Source of the DNA: Burkholderiaceae bacterium
Lineage (GTDB): Bacteria > Pseudomonadota > Gammaproteobacteria > Burkholderiales > Burkholderiaceae_F
Length of the DNA stretch: 64,000 nt
NCBI GenBank assembly: GCA_022843955.1
Contig: JALHMQ010000015.1
Location: 1 to 64,000 of the forward strand
Reading direction: 5' to 3'
Shown: in pieces, positions 36,050 through 44,456 of the stretch
How positions within the stretch are numbered: position 1 is the first letter of the stretch
Layout: each line of letters starts with the position of its first letter
Position numbers and translations under genes: made by a program
Notes under the pieces: model-generated
What the model was told of the DNA's origin: nothing
What the model saw: the letters and a program-made list of their open reading frames with translations, nothing else
Databases searched by the model: none

Positions 36050-36440
36050 GTCGTCCAAGACGAAAGCCAAGGGCTTGCCAACGGTCATCAGTTGTTGCTT
36101 TCCCACCGGGCATCACCGAATTGCGCGACAGAGACGTCGGCGCACACTCTTCCGCGTTGCGGTTGAACAACAGAAGCGTTGTGTCGTGGCTGGCGATCGG
36201 AAGTGAAACCAGGCAGCGCGGCAAGTCAGCGCTTGTCATAGCCAGCGTGGACCTCGTTCGTCGGGGGCGGCGAGGTGGCGGCGGCGCCGAACTCTCATCG
36301 AGCGTGTGACTGGACGTGAGATCGACGTGCGATTGGACGTGCGATTGGACGCGCGATTCGACGTCCAATCGCGACGCGATCGGGCCGGCAGTTGAGCGCT
36401 GAACGCAGCGCGCGAGTGGGCGCCGCAGCGCACACGGACG
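36050..36440. other. Upstream region of the puc operon
   Basis: About 390 bases between the puc promoter and the recG stop. It is less GC-rich than its neighbours and has no gene I can support. It contains ACAAC-N6-GTTGT at 36167-36182 and a 12-bp repeat array at 36313-36372. It may hold further regulatory sites for the antenna genes. Confidence 0.5.
36313..36372. repeat. 12-bp GACGTGCGATTG tandem array with inverted arm
   Basis: About five units of a 12-mer run from 36313: GACGTGAGATC, then GACGTGCGATTG twice exactly, then GACGCGCGATTC and GACGTCCAATCG. The last unit also forms a perfect 11-bp inverted repeat with an earlier one (36341-36351 with 36362-36372). It lies between recG and the puc promoter; it could be a protein-binding array or the 3' hairpin of the recG message. 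Confidence 0.75.
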
Positions 36441-38612
36441 TCAGGCGTCGAGCATGGTCTGCCGGACGCCCATCCAACGCGCGACGTGGGCGCGGGCAGC
36501 GTCAGGGTGCTCGCGCAGCATCAGTTCGGCTGCATCGCGCGCCTGCTCCACCAGACCAGCATCGGCCTCGAGGTCGGCAAAGCGCAGCATCGCCATGCCT
36601 GACTGGCGGCTGCCGAGAAATTCGCCGGGACCACGCAGTTGCAGATCGCGGCGCGCCACCTCAAAACCGTCGGCGGTTTCGTAGATCACCTTCAGGCGTT
36701 CACGCGCGGCAGGTGACAGCGGTTCGTCGTAGAGCAGCACGCAGTAGCTCTGAGCCGCGCCCCGACCGACACGGCCACGCAACTGATGCAACTGCGACAG
36801 GCCGAAGCGCTGCGCATGCTCGATCACCATCAGCGCCGCGTTGGGCACGTCCACCCCAACCTCGACCACCGTGGTGGCGACCAGTACATCGATATCGCCG
36901 CGCGCGAACAGCTGCATCACCGCCGTCTTCTCCGCCGGCGGCATCTGCCCATGCAGGAGACCCCACCGCAGGTCGGGCAGCAACGCGCGCGTGGCCTCGT
37001 ACATCGTGGTGGCGGCAGTCAAATCCACCGGCGTGTCGATCAGATCGCTCTCCTCCACCAGCGGGCACACCCAGTAGGCCTGGCGGCCCCGCTGCACCTC
37101 GCCACGCACGCGTTCGAGCACCTCATCACGGCGCGCGGTTGAGACGAGCTTGGTCACCACCGGCGCACGCCCGGGCGGCAGTTCGTCGATCACGCTGACG
37201 TCTAGATCGGCGAGGTAGCTCATCGCCAGCGTGCGCGGGATCGGGGTCGCGCTGAGCATCAGCAGATGCGGCCGCACGGCCGGCACCTCGTCAGCCGGCG
37301 CGCCCTGCCCCGCGCGCAGCCGCAGTCGCTGCGCCACGCCGAAGCGATGCTGCTCGTCGACGATCGCCAAGCCGAGCCGCGAGAACTCCACCGCCTCCTG
37401 GATCAGCGCATGCGTGCCGATCACGAGTTGGGCGCTGCCATCGGCGACCGCCGCCTGTGCGGCCCGCTTGTCGGCGGGCTTGAGCTTGCCCGCCAGCCAT
37501 GCGATCTGCACGCCGAGCGGGGCCAGCCACTGCTCGATGCGGCGGAAGTGCTGCTCGGCCAGGATCTCCGTCGGCGCCATCAGCGCCGCCTGCCAGCCGG
37601 CGTCGATGGTGCGCGCAGCGGCCAGCGCCGCGATCACCGTCTTGCCGCTGCCGACATCGCCCTGCACCAGCCGATGCATCGGGGTGCCGAGCGCAATATC
37701 GGCCTCGATCTCGTGCCACACGCGCTGCTGCGCGCCGGTGAGCGTGAAGGGCAGCGCCTGCAGCAGCTGCTGCGCCAGCGTGCCATCGTTCCGGCTCGCC
37801 AGCACCGGCGCCTGCTGCCGCGCACGCAGCTCGCGCGCCGTGCGCAACGAGATCTGCTGCGCCAGCAGTTCATCGAACTTGACCCGGGTCCAGTGCGAAT
37901 GGGTGCGCTCGGACAGCGACACCCGGTCGTCATCGGGCTGCGGCAGGTGCAGGCCATGCAGGCTCGCCGCCAGATCACCGAGATGAAAGCGTGCGCGGAC
38001 CGCCGCCGGCAACGAGTCGTTGGCAGCGACGTCGACATCGCGCAACGCGCGCTCGATGCGCTTGCGCAGCCAGGCCTGCGGCACACCCTCGGTCGAGGGG
38101 TACACGGGCGTGAGTCGGTTCGGCAGGGGCGCATCGACCGTCACCCGCACGCGCGGATGCACCATCTCCGCCAAGCCGCCGTAGAAGCCCGCGCGCGCCG
38201 CACCGAACACGCGCACGCGGCGACCGACCGCCAGCTGCTTCTGGGTGGAGCCGTAGAAGTTGAGGAAGCGCAGCACCAGCTCGCCGGAGTCGTCGCGCAA
38301 GCGCGCCAGCAGTTGGCGGCGGCCGCGGAACACCACTTCGCAGCTTTCGACCACGCCTTCGGCCTGCGCTTCGACGCCGATCGGCAGGTCGGCGATCGGC
38401 GTGAGCTGCGTCTCGTCTTCGTAGCGCAGCGGCAGGTGCAGCAGATAGTCCCAGTCGGAGCGCAGACCGAGCTTGGCGAGGCGCGCCTGGCGGTTATCGC
38501 GCGGGGCGGGTGGCGAATTCGCGGCCGACGTGGCCGCCTGCGCGTCGGCAGACGACGCGACAACGCCGTTGCGGCCGGCGCGCGGTGCACGCGGTGGCCT
38601 GCTCGCCGCCAT
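36441..38612 (-). CDS. recG: ATP-dependent DNA helicase RecG
   Basis: A monomeric branched-DNA helicase acting on stalled forks and recombination intermediates, 723 residues. It has an N-terminal wedge/OB domain (about 75-165), Walker A GDVGSGKT (318-325), DEQH box (419-422), LLMLSATPIPRTLAMSYLADLD and the C-terminal TADGFEVARRDLQLRGPGEFLGSRQSG signature. The first 40 residues are low-complexity, so a later start is possible. It is the gene upstream of the puc region. Confidence 0.97.
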   Translation of the reverse strand: MAASRPPRAPRAGRNGVVASSADAQAATSAANSPPAPRDNRQARLAKLGLRSDWDYLLHLPLRYEDETQLTPIADLPIGVEAQAEGVVESCEVVFRGRRQLLARLRDDSGELVLRFLNFYGSTQKQLAVGRRVRVFGAARAGFYGGLAEMVHPRVRVTVDAPLPNRLTPVYPSTEGVPQAWLRKRIERALRDVDVAANDSLPAAVRARFHLGDLAASLHGLHLPQPDDDRVSLSERTHSHWTRVKFDELLAQQISLRTARELRARQQAPVLASRNDGTLAQQLLQALPFTLTGAQQRVWHEIEADIALGTPMHRLVQGDVGSGKTVIAALAAARTIDAGWQAALMAPTEILAEQHFRRIEQWLAPLGVQIAWLAGKLKPADKRAAQAAVADGSAQLVIGTHALIQEAVEFSRLGLAIVDEQHRFGVAQRLRLRAGQGAPADEVPAVRPHLLMLSATPIPRTLAMSYLADLDVSVIDELPPGRAPVVTKLVSTARRDEVLERVRGEVQRGRQAYWVCPLVEESDLIDTPVDLTAATTMYEATRALLPDLRWGLLHGQMPPAEKTAVMQLFARGDIDVLVATTVVEVGVDVPNAALMVIEHAQRFGLSQLHQLRGRVGRGAAQSYCVLLYDEPLSPAARERLKVIYETADGFEVARRDLQLRGPGEFLGSRQSGMAMLRFADLEADAGLVEQARDAAELMLREHPDAARAHVARWMGVRQTMLDA

Positions 38613-38670
38613 TCAGCGGCCCCGGCCCGGCGGCACGCACAACCTCATCCGCGGCAGCCCGGCCCGCAGC

Positions 38671-39054
38671 TCAATCGAGCACGAGGATCGCTTCGACCTC
38701 GAACTGCGCGCCCTTGGGCAGGCTCGCCACGCCAATCGTGGATCGCGCCGGAAACGGCTGCGGCACCACTTCGCCCATGATTGCGTTGACCTTGGCGAAC
38801 TGACCCAGATCGGTGAGAAACAGCGTGAACTTCACCGCGTGAGCAAGCGTTCCGCCGGCGGCCTTCGCCACTTCCGCCAGGTTCTTGAACGCCTGACGCA
38901 CCTGCGCCTCGAAGTCCGCCCCCACGAGGTCCGACGTCGCCGGGTCGATCCCGATCTGGCCGGACAGGTACACCGTGCTGCCAACCTTGACCGCCTGTGA
39001 ATACGGTCCGATCGCCGACGGCGCAGCGGTGGTGGCAATGATCTGTTTCGACAT
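38671..39054 (-). CDS. ridA: RidA-family reactive imine deaminase
   Basis: A 127-residue trimeric YjgF/YER057c/UK114 protein that hydrolyses 2-aminoacrylate and other enamine/imine intermediates. The signature [25 protein letters not shown] and the Arg in [23 protein letters not shown] are present. It lies on the minus strand next to recG and divergent from the kyn operon. Rid proteins protect PLP enzymes, so proximity to kynureninase may be meaningful. Confidence 0.96.
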   Translation of the reverse strand: MSKQIIATTAAPSAIGPYSQAVKVGSTVYLSGQIGIDPATSDLVGADFEAQVRQAFKNLAEVAKAAGGTLAHAVKFTLFLTDLGQFAKVNAIMGEVVPQPFPARSTIGVASLPKGAQFEVEAILVLD

Positions 39055-39222
39055 GAACGCACTCCCGTGAAAGGCGCAACCAGTCTAGCCGAGCGATCTG
39101 CCGGGTCGCCTTGTGCCCGGCGCGGGCGCTCCACTGCGGGCACACGGCAGCGCACGCGTTCACGCATCGACCGCACGCGCCGGTTTCGATACGCTGGCGC
39201 CGCCTCCCTGTTGCTCGCCGCC

Positions 39223-39858
39223 ATGCCAAGAACTCTGTGGGACATCTCGCCAACCGTCGCTCCGGGCTCGCCGGTGTTTCCGGGCGACACGCCGTTCTCG
39301 ATGCGATGGACCTGGTCACTCAGCGCCACCTGCCCGGTCAACGTCTCTGAAGTCACCATGTCGCCTCACACCGGCAGCCACACAGACGCACCGTTGCACT
39401 ACGACCCGCAGGGCGCTTCCATGGCCGAGGTGCCGCTCGATGCCTATCTCGGTCCGTGCCGGGTGATGCACGCCATCGGCGTCGGACCGCTGATCGAACC
39501 GCACCATGTCGCTGCGTTCCTGGAGGGGCTGCCGCCGCGCGTGCTGGTGCGCACCTACGAGAAGGCGCCAACCACCTGGGACAGCCACTTCACCGCAATC
39601 GCGCCGGCCACGCTCGAACGACTGGCCGCATGCGGCGTGACGCTGATTGGGCTGGATACGCCGTCGCTCGACCCGGAACAGAGCAAAACGCTCGACAGCC
39701 ACCAGGTGGTGCGGCGCCATGGCATGGCCGTGCTCGAAGGCCTGGCGCTCGACGAGGTGCCTGCGGGCGACTACGAGCTGATCGCGCTGCCGCTGAAGTG
39801 GCGAGGACTGGATGCCTCACCGGTGCGCGCCGTGCTGCGCACGCTGCACACACCATGA
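39223..39858 (+). CDS. kynB: Arylformamidase (kynurenine formamidase)
   Basis: A metal-dependent cyclase-family hydrolase of 211 residues that converts N-formylkynurenine to kynurenine plus formate. The HxGxHxDxPxH motif is His49-Thr-Gly-Ser-His53-Thr-Asp55-Ala-Pro-Leu-His59. The N-terminal [19 protein letters not shown] is typical of KynB. The ATG at 39223 was chosen as the family start. Its stop overlaps the kynU start (ATGA), placing it first in kynB-kynU-kynA. Confidence 0.95.
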   Translation: MPRTLWDISPTVAPGSPVFPGDTPFSMRWTWSLSATCPVNVSEVTMSPHTGSHTDAPLHYDPQGASMAEVPLDAYLGPCRVMHAIGVGPLIEPHHVAAFLEGLPPRVLVRTYEKAPTTWDSHFTAIAPATLERLAACGVTLIGLDTPSLDPEQSKTLDSHQVVRRHGMAVLEGLALDEVPAGDYELIALPLKWRGLDASPVRAVLRTLHTP

Positions 39859-41153
39859 TGATGTCGCGCTTGCCCGACAGCCGCGCTTCCTGTGTCGCGT
39901 GCGACGCCACCGATGCGCTCGCTGCGCATCGCGCCGCCTTCGCCCTGCCGCCTGGCGTGATCTACCTCGACGGCAATTCGCTCGGTGCGCTGCCGCGCGC
40001 CACGGCGGCGCACGTGCACGCCGTGGTCGAGCGCGAATGGGGTGACGGCCTGATCCGCTCATGGAACGGTGCCGGCTGGATCGACGCCCCGCGCCGCGTC
40101 GGCGCCAAGATCGCGCAGTTGATCGGCGCTGGCGATGACGAAGTCATCTGCGCCGATTCCACCTCGCTCAATCTGTTCAAGGTGCTGGCCTGCGCGCTGC
40201 GTCTGCAACGAAGCGCAGCGGACGCAGCACCGGCACGCCGGGTGATCCTGTCCGAGCGCGGCAACTTCCCGACCGACCTGTACATGGCGCAGGGGCTAAT
40301 TGAGCTCACCGGCGCGCAACACGAACTGCAGCTGGTCGACGCGGTCGACCTGGTTGCCACGATCGACACCCTCGGCCCCCGCCTGGCCGTGCTGATGCTC
40401 ACCCACGTCAACTTCCAGACCGGCGCGATGCACGACATGGACGCACAGACACGACGTGCGCACGCGGTCGGTGCGCTCACGATCTGGGACCTCGCCCACT
40501 CGGCCGGTGCGGTGCCGGTGAACTTGCGCGCCGCAGCGGCCGACTTTGCGGTCGGCTGCGGCTACAAGTATCTGAACGGTGGACCGGGCGCGCCGGCCTT
40601 CGTGTTCGCGGCACATCGGCATCTGGCGCGGCTGCGAGATGATCGCTTTGCGCAACCGCTGGCAGGCTGGCTCGGGCATCGCGCGCCGTTCGACTTCGAC
40701 GCCGCCTACACACCCGCGGCGGGGATCGAACGCTTCACCGTCGGCACGCCGTCGATCCTCGCGCTCGCCGCCCTCGACTGCGGCGTCGACACCGTGCTCG
40801 CGGCCGGCATCGAGGCGCTGCGCGCCAAGAGCGTGGCGCTCACAGAGCTGTTCATCCGGCTCGTCGAGACGCGCTGCCTGCAGGAAACACTGCGTCTGGT
40901 CTCGCCGCGCGACGCCGCACAGCGCGGCAGTCAGGTCTGCTTCGCCCATCCGCAGGCCTGGCCGGTGATGCAGGCGCTGATCGCACGCGGCGTGATCGGC
41001 GACTTCCGCGCGCCGGATATCCTGCGATTCGGCATCGCCCCGCTCTACGTCGGCTTCGCCGACCTCTGGGACGCCGTCGAGGCGCTTCGCGACGTTCTGG
41101 ACAGCGAGATTTGGCGCGCGCTTCAGTTTCAGCCTCGCCAAGCGGTGACCTGA
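39855..41153 (+). CDS. kynU: Kynureninase
   Basis: A PLP-dependent hydrolase of 432 residues splitting kynurenine to anthranilate and alanine. The Schiff-base lysine is Lys238 in [26 protein letters not shown], the [12 protein letters not shown] aspartate region and the C-terminal [33 protein letters not shown] are diagnostic. It overlaps kynB by four bases and ends one base before kynA, so all three are translated together. Confidence 0.97.
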   Translation: MMMSRLPDSRASCVACDATDALAAHRAAFALPPGVIYLDGNSLGALPRATAAHVHAVVEREWGDGLIRSWNGAGWIDAPRRVGAKIAQLIGAGDDEVICADSTSLNLFKVLACALRLQRSAADAAPARRVILSERGNFPTDLYMAQGLIELTGAQHELQLVDAVDLVATIDTLGPRLAVLMLTHVNFQTGAMHDMDAQTRRAHAVGALTIWDLAHSAGAVPVNLRAAAADFAVGCGYKYLNGGPGAPAFVFAAHRHLARLRDDRFAQPLAGWLGHRAPFDFDAAYTPAAGIERFTVGTPSILALAALDCGVDTVLAAGIEALRAKSVALTELFIRLVETRCLQETLRLVSPRDAAQRGSQVCFAHPQAWPVMQALIARGVIGDFRAPDILRFGIAPLYVGFADLWDAVEALRDVLDSEIWRALQFQPRQAVT

Positions 41154-41154
41154 C

Positions 41155-41985
41155 ATGGCCCACGATCCGACCGGCGACGGCGCCCGCACCGATCTGCGCG
41201 GCACCATGACCTACGGCGACTATCTCGGGCTCGACGCCGTCCTGACCGCGCAGCATCCCCGCTCGCCCGATCCCAACGAACTGCTGTTCATCATCCAGCA
41301 CCAGACCAGCGAGTTGTGGATGAAGCTTGCTCTGCATGAACTGCGCGGCGCGCGCGACGCCGTGTCGGCCGGCGACCTGCCACCGGCATTCAAGATGCTG
41401 TCGCGGGTGTCGCGCGTGTTCGAGCAACTGGTGCATGCCTGGAGCGTGCTGGCCACGATGACGCCGTCGGAGTACAGCGCAATTCGACCGTATCTGGGGT
41501 CCAGTTCGGGCTTTCAGTCGTGGCAGTACCGGGCAATCGAGTTCATTCTCGGCAACAAGAACGAACACATGCTCAAGCCGCACGCGCACCGTGCCGATAT
41601 TCAGCTGGAGCTGGAACAGGCACTGGGATCGACATCGCTGTACGACGAGGCGTTGCGTTTGCTGTCACGGGAGGGGTTTGCCATCGCGCCCGAGGTCCTG
41701 CAGCGCGACCTGCGGACGGCATATCGGGCAGCACCGTCAGTGGAGCAGGCATGGCTGGCGGTGTACCGCGAACCGCGCAGGTACTGGGCGCTTTATGAAC
41801 TGGCCGAGGAACTGGTGGATCTGGAAGACGCGTTTCGCCAATGGCGCTTCCGGCACGTGACGACGGTGGAACGGATCATCGGCGTCAAGCGCGGCACCGG
41901 CGGGACCAGCGGCGTGTCGTACCTGCGGCGGATGCTGGACGTGGTGCTGTTTCCGGAACTGTGGACAGTGAGAACCGAGTTGTGA
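41155..41985 (+). CDS. kynA: Tryptophan 2,3-dioxygenase
   Basis: The haem dioxygenase opening the indole ring of tryptophan to N-formylkynurenine, 276 residues. [20 protein letters not shown], the active-site His49 in [14 protein letters not shown] and the proximal haem ligand His234 in [13 protein letters not shown] match the bacterial enzyme. [17 protein letters not shown] is the substrate loop. It completes a kynBUA operon giving anthranilate; no kynR regulator is adjacent. Confidence 0.97.
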   Translation: MAHDPTGDGARTDLRGTMTYGDYLGLDAVLTAQHPRSPDPNELLFIIQHQTSELWMKLALHELRGARDAVSAGDLPPAFKMLSRVSRVFEQLVHAWSVLATMTPSEYSAIRPYLGSSSGFQSWQYRAIEFILGNKNEHMLKPHAHRADIQLELEQALGSTSLYDEALRLLSREGFAIAPEVLQRDLRTAYRAAPSVEQAWLAVYREPRRYWALYELAEELVDLEDAFRQWRFRHVTTVERIIGVKRGTGGTSGVSYLRRMLDVVLFPELWTVRTEL

Positions 41986-42092
41986 AGTCAGTCGTGCACG
42001 AGGATCGTTCGATCGGCAGCCGCGCCGCGGTCATGGACGCTGCCGAACGTCGGCGCGCACGCATCCTTTTTCAGGCAAGAGGCCGGTCATGA
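41982..42092 (+). CDS. Coupled 36-codon ORF between kynA and the thioesterase
   Basis: A GTG-started ORF whose start overlaps the kynA stop (GTGA) and whose stop overlaps the thioesterase start (ATGA). The peptide is basic and polar, with [14 protein letters not shown] near its end, and has no membrane segment. The perfect overlaps at both ends suggest either a true small protein or a translational bridge coupling the thioesterase to kynA. No family is recognised. Confidence 0.4.
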   Translation: MKSVVHEDRSIGSRAAVMDAAERRRARILFQARGRS

Positions 42093-42499
42093 CCTTCATC
42101 AAGTCCTACATCATTCGCCTGTCGCATTGCGACCCGACCGGGCATGTGTTCTATCCGAACTACTTTTTCATCTTCAATGCACTGGTGGAAGACTGGTTCT
42201 ACGAAGGACTGGAAATCCCGTTTCACAGTTTCCTGATGGATCGCGGCCTGTCGCTGCCCACGGTGAAGCTGGAAACCACCTTCATCTCACCGACCAAGAT
42301 GGGCGAGCGTGTCGACTTCTGGTTGACCGCTTCGCACCTGGGCAACAGCTCGATGCGACTGACGATGGGCGTGGACTGCGCGGGCGAGCAGCGGGTGCGA
42401 CTGCATCGGGTGGTGGTGTGCGTCAGCCAGAAGACCGGCAAGCCGGCGCCCATCCCGCCCGACCTGCGCGAGAAGGTGCAGGAGTTCATGCGCGGCTGA
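42089..42499 (+). CDS. 4HBT-type acyl-CoA thioesterase
   Basis: A hotdog-fold thioesterase of 136 residues. RLSHCDPTGHVFYPNYFFIFN holds the catalytic Asp of the 4-hydroxybenzoyl-CoA thioesterase family, with the conserved FYPNY segment. Location at the end of the kynurenine operon suggests an aromatic acyl-CoA such as 2-aminobenzoyl-CoA as substrate, but this is inference. Its start overlaps a small ORF that bridges to kynA. Confidence 0.88.
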   Translation: MTFIKSYIIRLSHCDPTGHVFYPNYFFIFNALVEDWFYEGLEIPFHSFLMDRGLSLPTVKLETTFISPTKMGERVDFWLTASHLGNSSMRLTMGVDCAGEQRVRLHRVVVCVSQKTGKPAPIPPDLREKVQEFMRG

Positions 42500-42622
42500 C
42501 GCCGCACGGCGGGGCCGACGCCTCACCCCGCCACCGCGACTTGCTGATTGCGTCGACGCCGGCGCTGCTGCCCAACGCGCAGCTACGGCGCGGTTCGCGC
42601 GGCGCGTCCGCGCCGCCGCCAG

Positions 42623-43699
42623 CTAGCGGTGGAAGTCGACGGCGACCGTCTGCGGCCGCGTTGGCGAGCCGTTCTTGAGCCGCCCGCTTTCGCGTTCATA
42701 GGCCTCGGCGAACGCCTGGGCAAATGCGGCCTGGAAGCCCTCGACCGCATTGTTGCGAATCGCCCGCTGCTGTTCGAGGTAGAGGTCCCACAGGCGCGCC
42801 TTGCGGTTGCCTGGCATCAGCCGCTGCAGCATGCCGCCGCCCTGCAGTTGCTGCTCCAGTGCCTGCGGCTCGAAGCGGCCGAGCACACGCTCGATCGCCG
42901 CTCGCATCGCCAGCCGCGTGGCGATCGCATGTACCTGCAGATCGATCATCACCTCGTCGACTGCGGGCGGGCCGGCGATGAAGCCGGGCAGCGGCGGCTT
43001 GAGCAGTGCGCTGATCGCCTTGGTGTCGTCCGGCGCGAACTTCAGCGGGTTGTTCTGGCGCGGACGCAGCGTGGTGGCGTCGGCATCGAGTTCCTGTTTC
43101 ACCAGGGTGCGCACCTGCATCAGACGCCGGATGCCCCCCACCATGCTCTTCATCATGGCGCCGAGCATGCGCATGTACTCCACACGCAGGCCGTCGGGCA
43201 TCTCCACCGATGCCTCCGCGCCTTCCTGGAAAGCGCGCCACAGTTCCTCGGGCGTGGCCGGCACACGCGAGCCGCGCGGCGCTGCTACCGCCGCCTGCTG
43301 CTCGCGCGAAATGATGCGCGTGTGGGCGAAGATTTCCTCGCTGCCGGCGTGTGCGTTGGCACCATCGGGCGGCAGGTCGCCGCGCGTGACTTCCGCAGCC
43401 ACCACGTAGCCGCCGATGCGGATGCGGTCGCCGCTCTTGACCTCGAGCCGCTGGCCGGAGGCGAGTGACTGGCCGTTGACCGCCGCGGGGTTGGTGCTGC
43501 CCATGTCCTCGACCACGAACGCGCCGTTTTCGAAGGCGATGTGCGCATGAAAGCGAGACACCGTGCGCTTTGGATCCGGCAGCACGAGGCGCGCGGTGTC
43601 AGCCCGGCCGATCAGGCCGCCGGCCTCGTCGAAGTGGGCGACCAGCGGTCCGCCGGCATCTTCTTCCGGGCGGGCAATCACGTGCAGGGCGAGCAGCAT
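42623..43699 (-). CDS. TagH-like FHA domain protein
   Basis: A 358-residue protein with an N-terminal phosphothreonine-binding FHA domain (about 22-100; GRADTARLVLPDPKRTVSRFHAHI...STNPAAVNG). Its C-terminal domain, from about 150, matches type VI secretion FHA proteins (TagH/ImpI): NNPLKFAPDDTKAISALL, GFIAGPPAVDEVMIDLQVHA and KARLWDLYLEQQRAI. It is third in a kinase, lipoprotein, FHA operon. No type VI structural gene is in the window. It probably reads phosphorylation by the adjacent kinase. Confidence 0.88.
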   Translation of the reverse strand: MLLALHVIARPEEDAGGPLVAHFDEAGGLIGRADTARLVLPDPKRTVSRFHAHIAFENGAFVVEDMGSTNPAAVNGQSLASGQRLEVKSGDRIRIGGYVVAAEVTRGDLPPDGANAHAGSEEIFAHTRIISREQQAAVAAPRGSRVPATPEELWRAFQEGAEASVEMPDGLRVEYMRMLGAMMKSMVGGIRRLMQVRTLVKQELDADATTLRPRQNNPLKFAPDDTKAISALLKPPLPGFIAGPPAVDEVMIDLQVHAIATRLAMRAAIERVLGRFEPQALEQQLQGGGMLQRLMPGNRKARLWDLYLEQQRAIRNNAVEGFQAAFAQAFAEAYERESGRLKNGSPTRPQTVAVDFHR

Positions 43700-43709
43700 T
43701 CGGATTCCT

Positions 43710-44456
43710 TCAGCGCTGCGCGGTCAAAACATGCGCGGGCGCCAGCGCGGCCAGTGCCAGACCCGTCGCCCTCGGCGCCTGGGCGACCTGGATATCAACC
43801 GCGGAGCTTTGCGCCACCTTGCCATTGACGAAGAGCTTCGATTGCACGCGATATGCGCCGGGCGGCACACCCTGCGGGAACGTGAACTGCAGCGTCGAGA
43901 CGTATGCCCCACCCTTGCTGCCCGCCGGTGCCGGCGTCTTCTCGAGCTTGCTTCGCTCGACCCCCTGGGGATCGAGGATCACGAACTCCTCGCGCAGTTC
44001 CTTGAGCGGTTCCGTCCGGCCCGGCACCACTTCGATGTTCGAGGTGACGGTCACGTCCTCACCGGCACGGGCCGTGGCGCGCGCCGCCTGCGTACGGTAA
44101 CCGGTCACGAGCGGGGCCGGCGGCAGGTCGCCGCGCGCGCGGCGATACTCGTCGCCGACCTGATCCGCGGTACGCGTCTGCTTGCTGCTGTAGTTATATG
44201 CAACGCAGGTGAGTGCACCGACCCCGGCGCCGATGGCAGCGCCACGGCCGCGGTGGCGATCGCCGCCCATCAGTGCACCAACCGCGCCGCCGACCAGTGC
44301 GCCGACGAGCGGATTGCAGTCATCTGCGCCCGCGCCGCCCCCAGGCGTTGCGCAGGAAGCGAGCAGCGTGCTCGCTGCCAACAGCATTGCCATGGCCGTG
44401 AGCCGGGACGATGGCGACCCATGCCGTTCATTGTTGTTCTGCTTCATCGTCATCAC
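43710..44456 (-). CDS. Glycine-zipper lipoprotein
   Basis: A 248-residue exported lipoprotein with the lipobox LLASC near residue 35. It is followed by a glycine-zipper membrane segment (LVGALVGGAVGALMGGDRHRGRGAAIGAGVGAL). The C-terminal half is beta-rich with GEDVTVTSNIEVVPGRTEPLKELREEFVILDP. The start overlaps the kinase stop. It probably sits in the outer membrane or periplasm and links the kinase to the envelope. The start may be the third Met (44447). Confidence 0.85.
   Translation of the reverse strand: MMTMKQNNNERHGSPSSRLTAMAMLLAASTLLASCATPGGGAGADDCNPLVGALVGGAVGALMGGDRHRGRGAAIGAGVGALTCVAYNYSSKQTRTADQVGDEYRRARGDLPPAPLVTGYRTQAARATARAGEDVTVTSNIEVVPGRTEPLKELREEFVILDPQGVERSKLEKTPAPAGSKGGAYVSTLQFTFPQGVPPGAYRVQSKLFVNGKVAQSSAVDIQVAQAPRATGLALAALAPAHVLTAQR

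Noticed and set aside
36313-36372. CRISPR array or plasmid iterons
   Set aside because: The units are 12 bp and directly abutting with no spacers, and no cas, rep or par gene is nearby.
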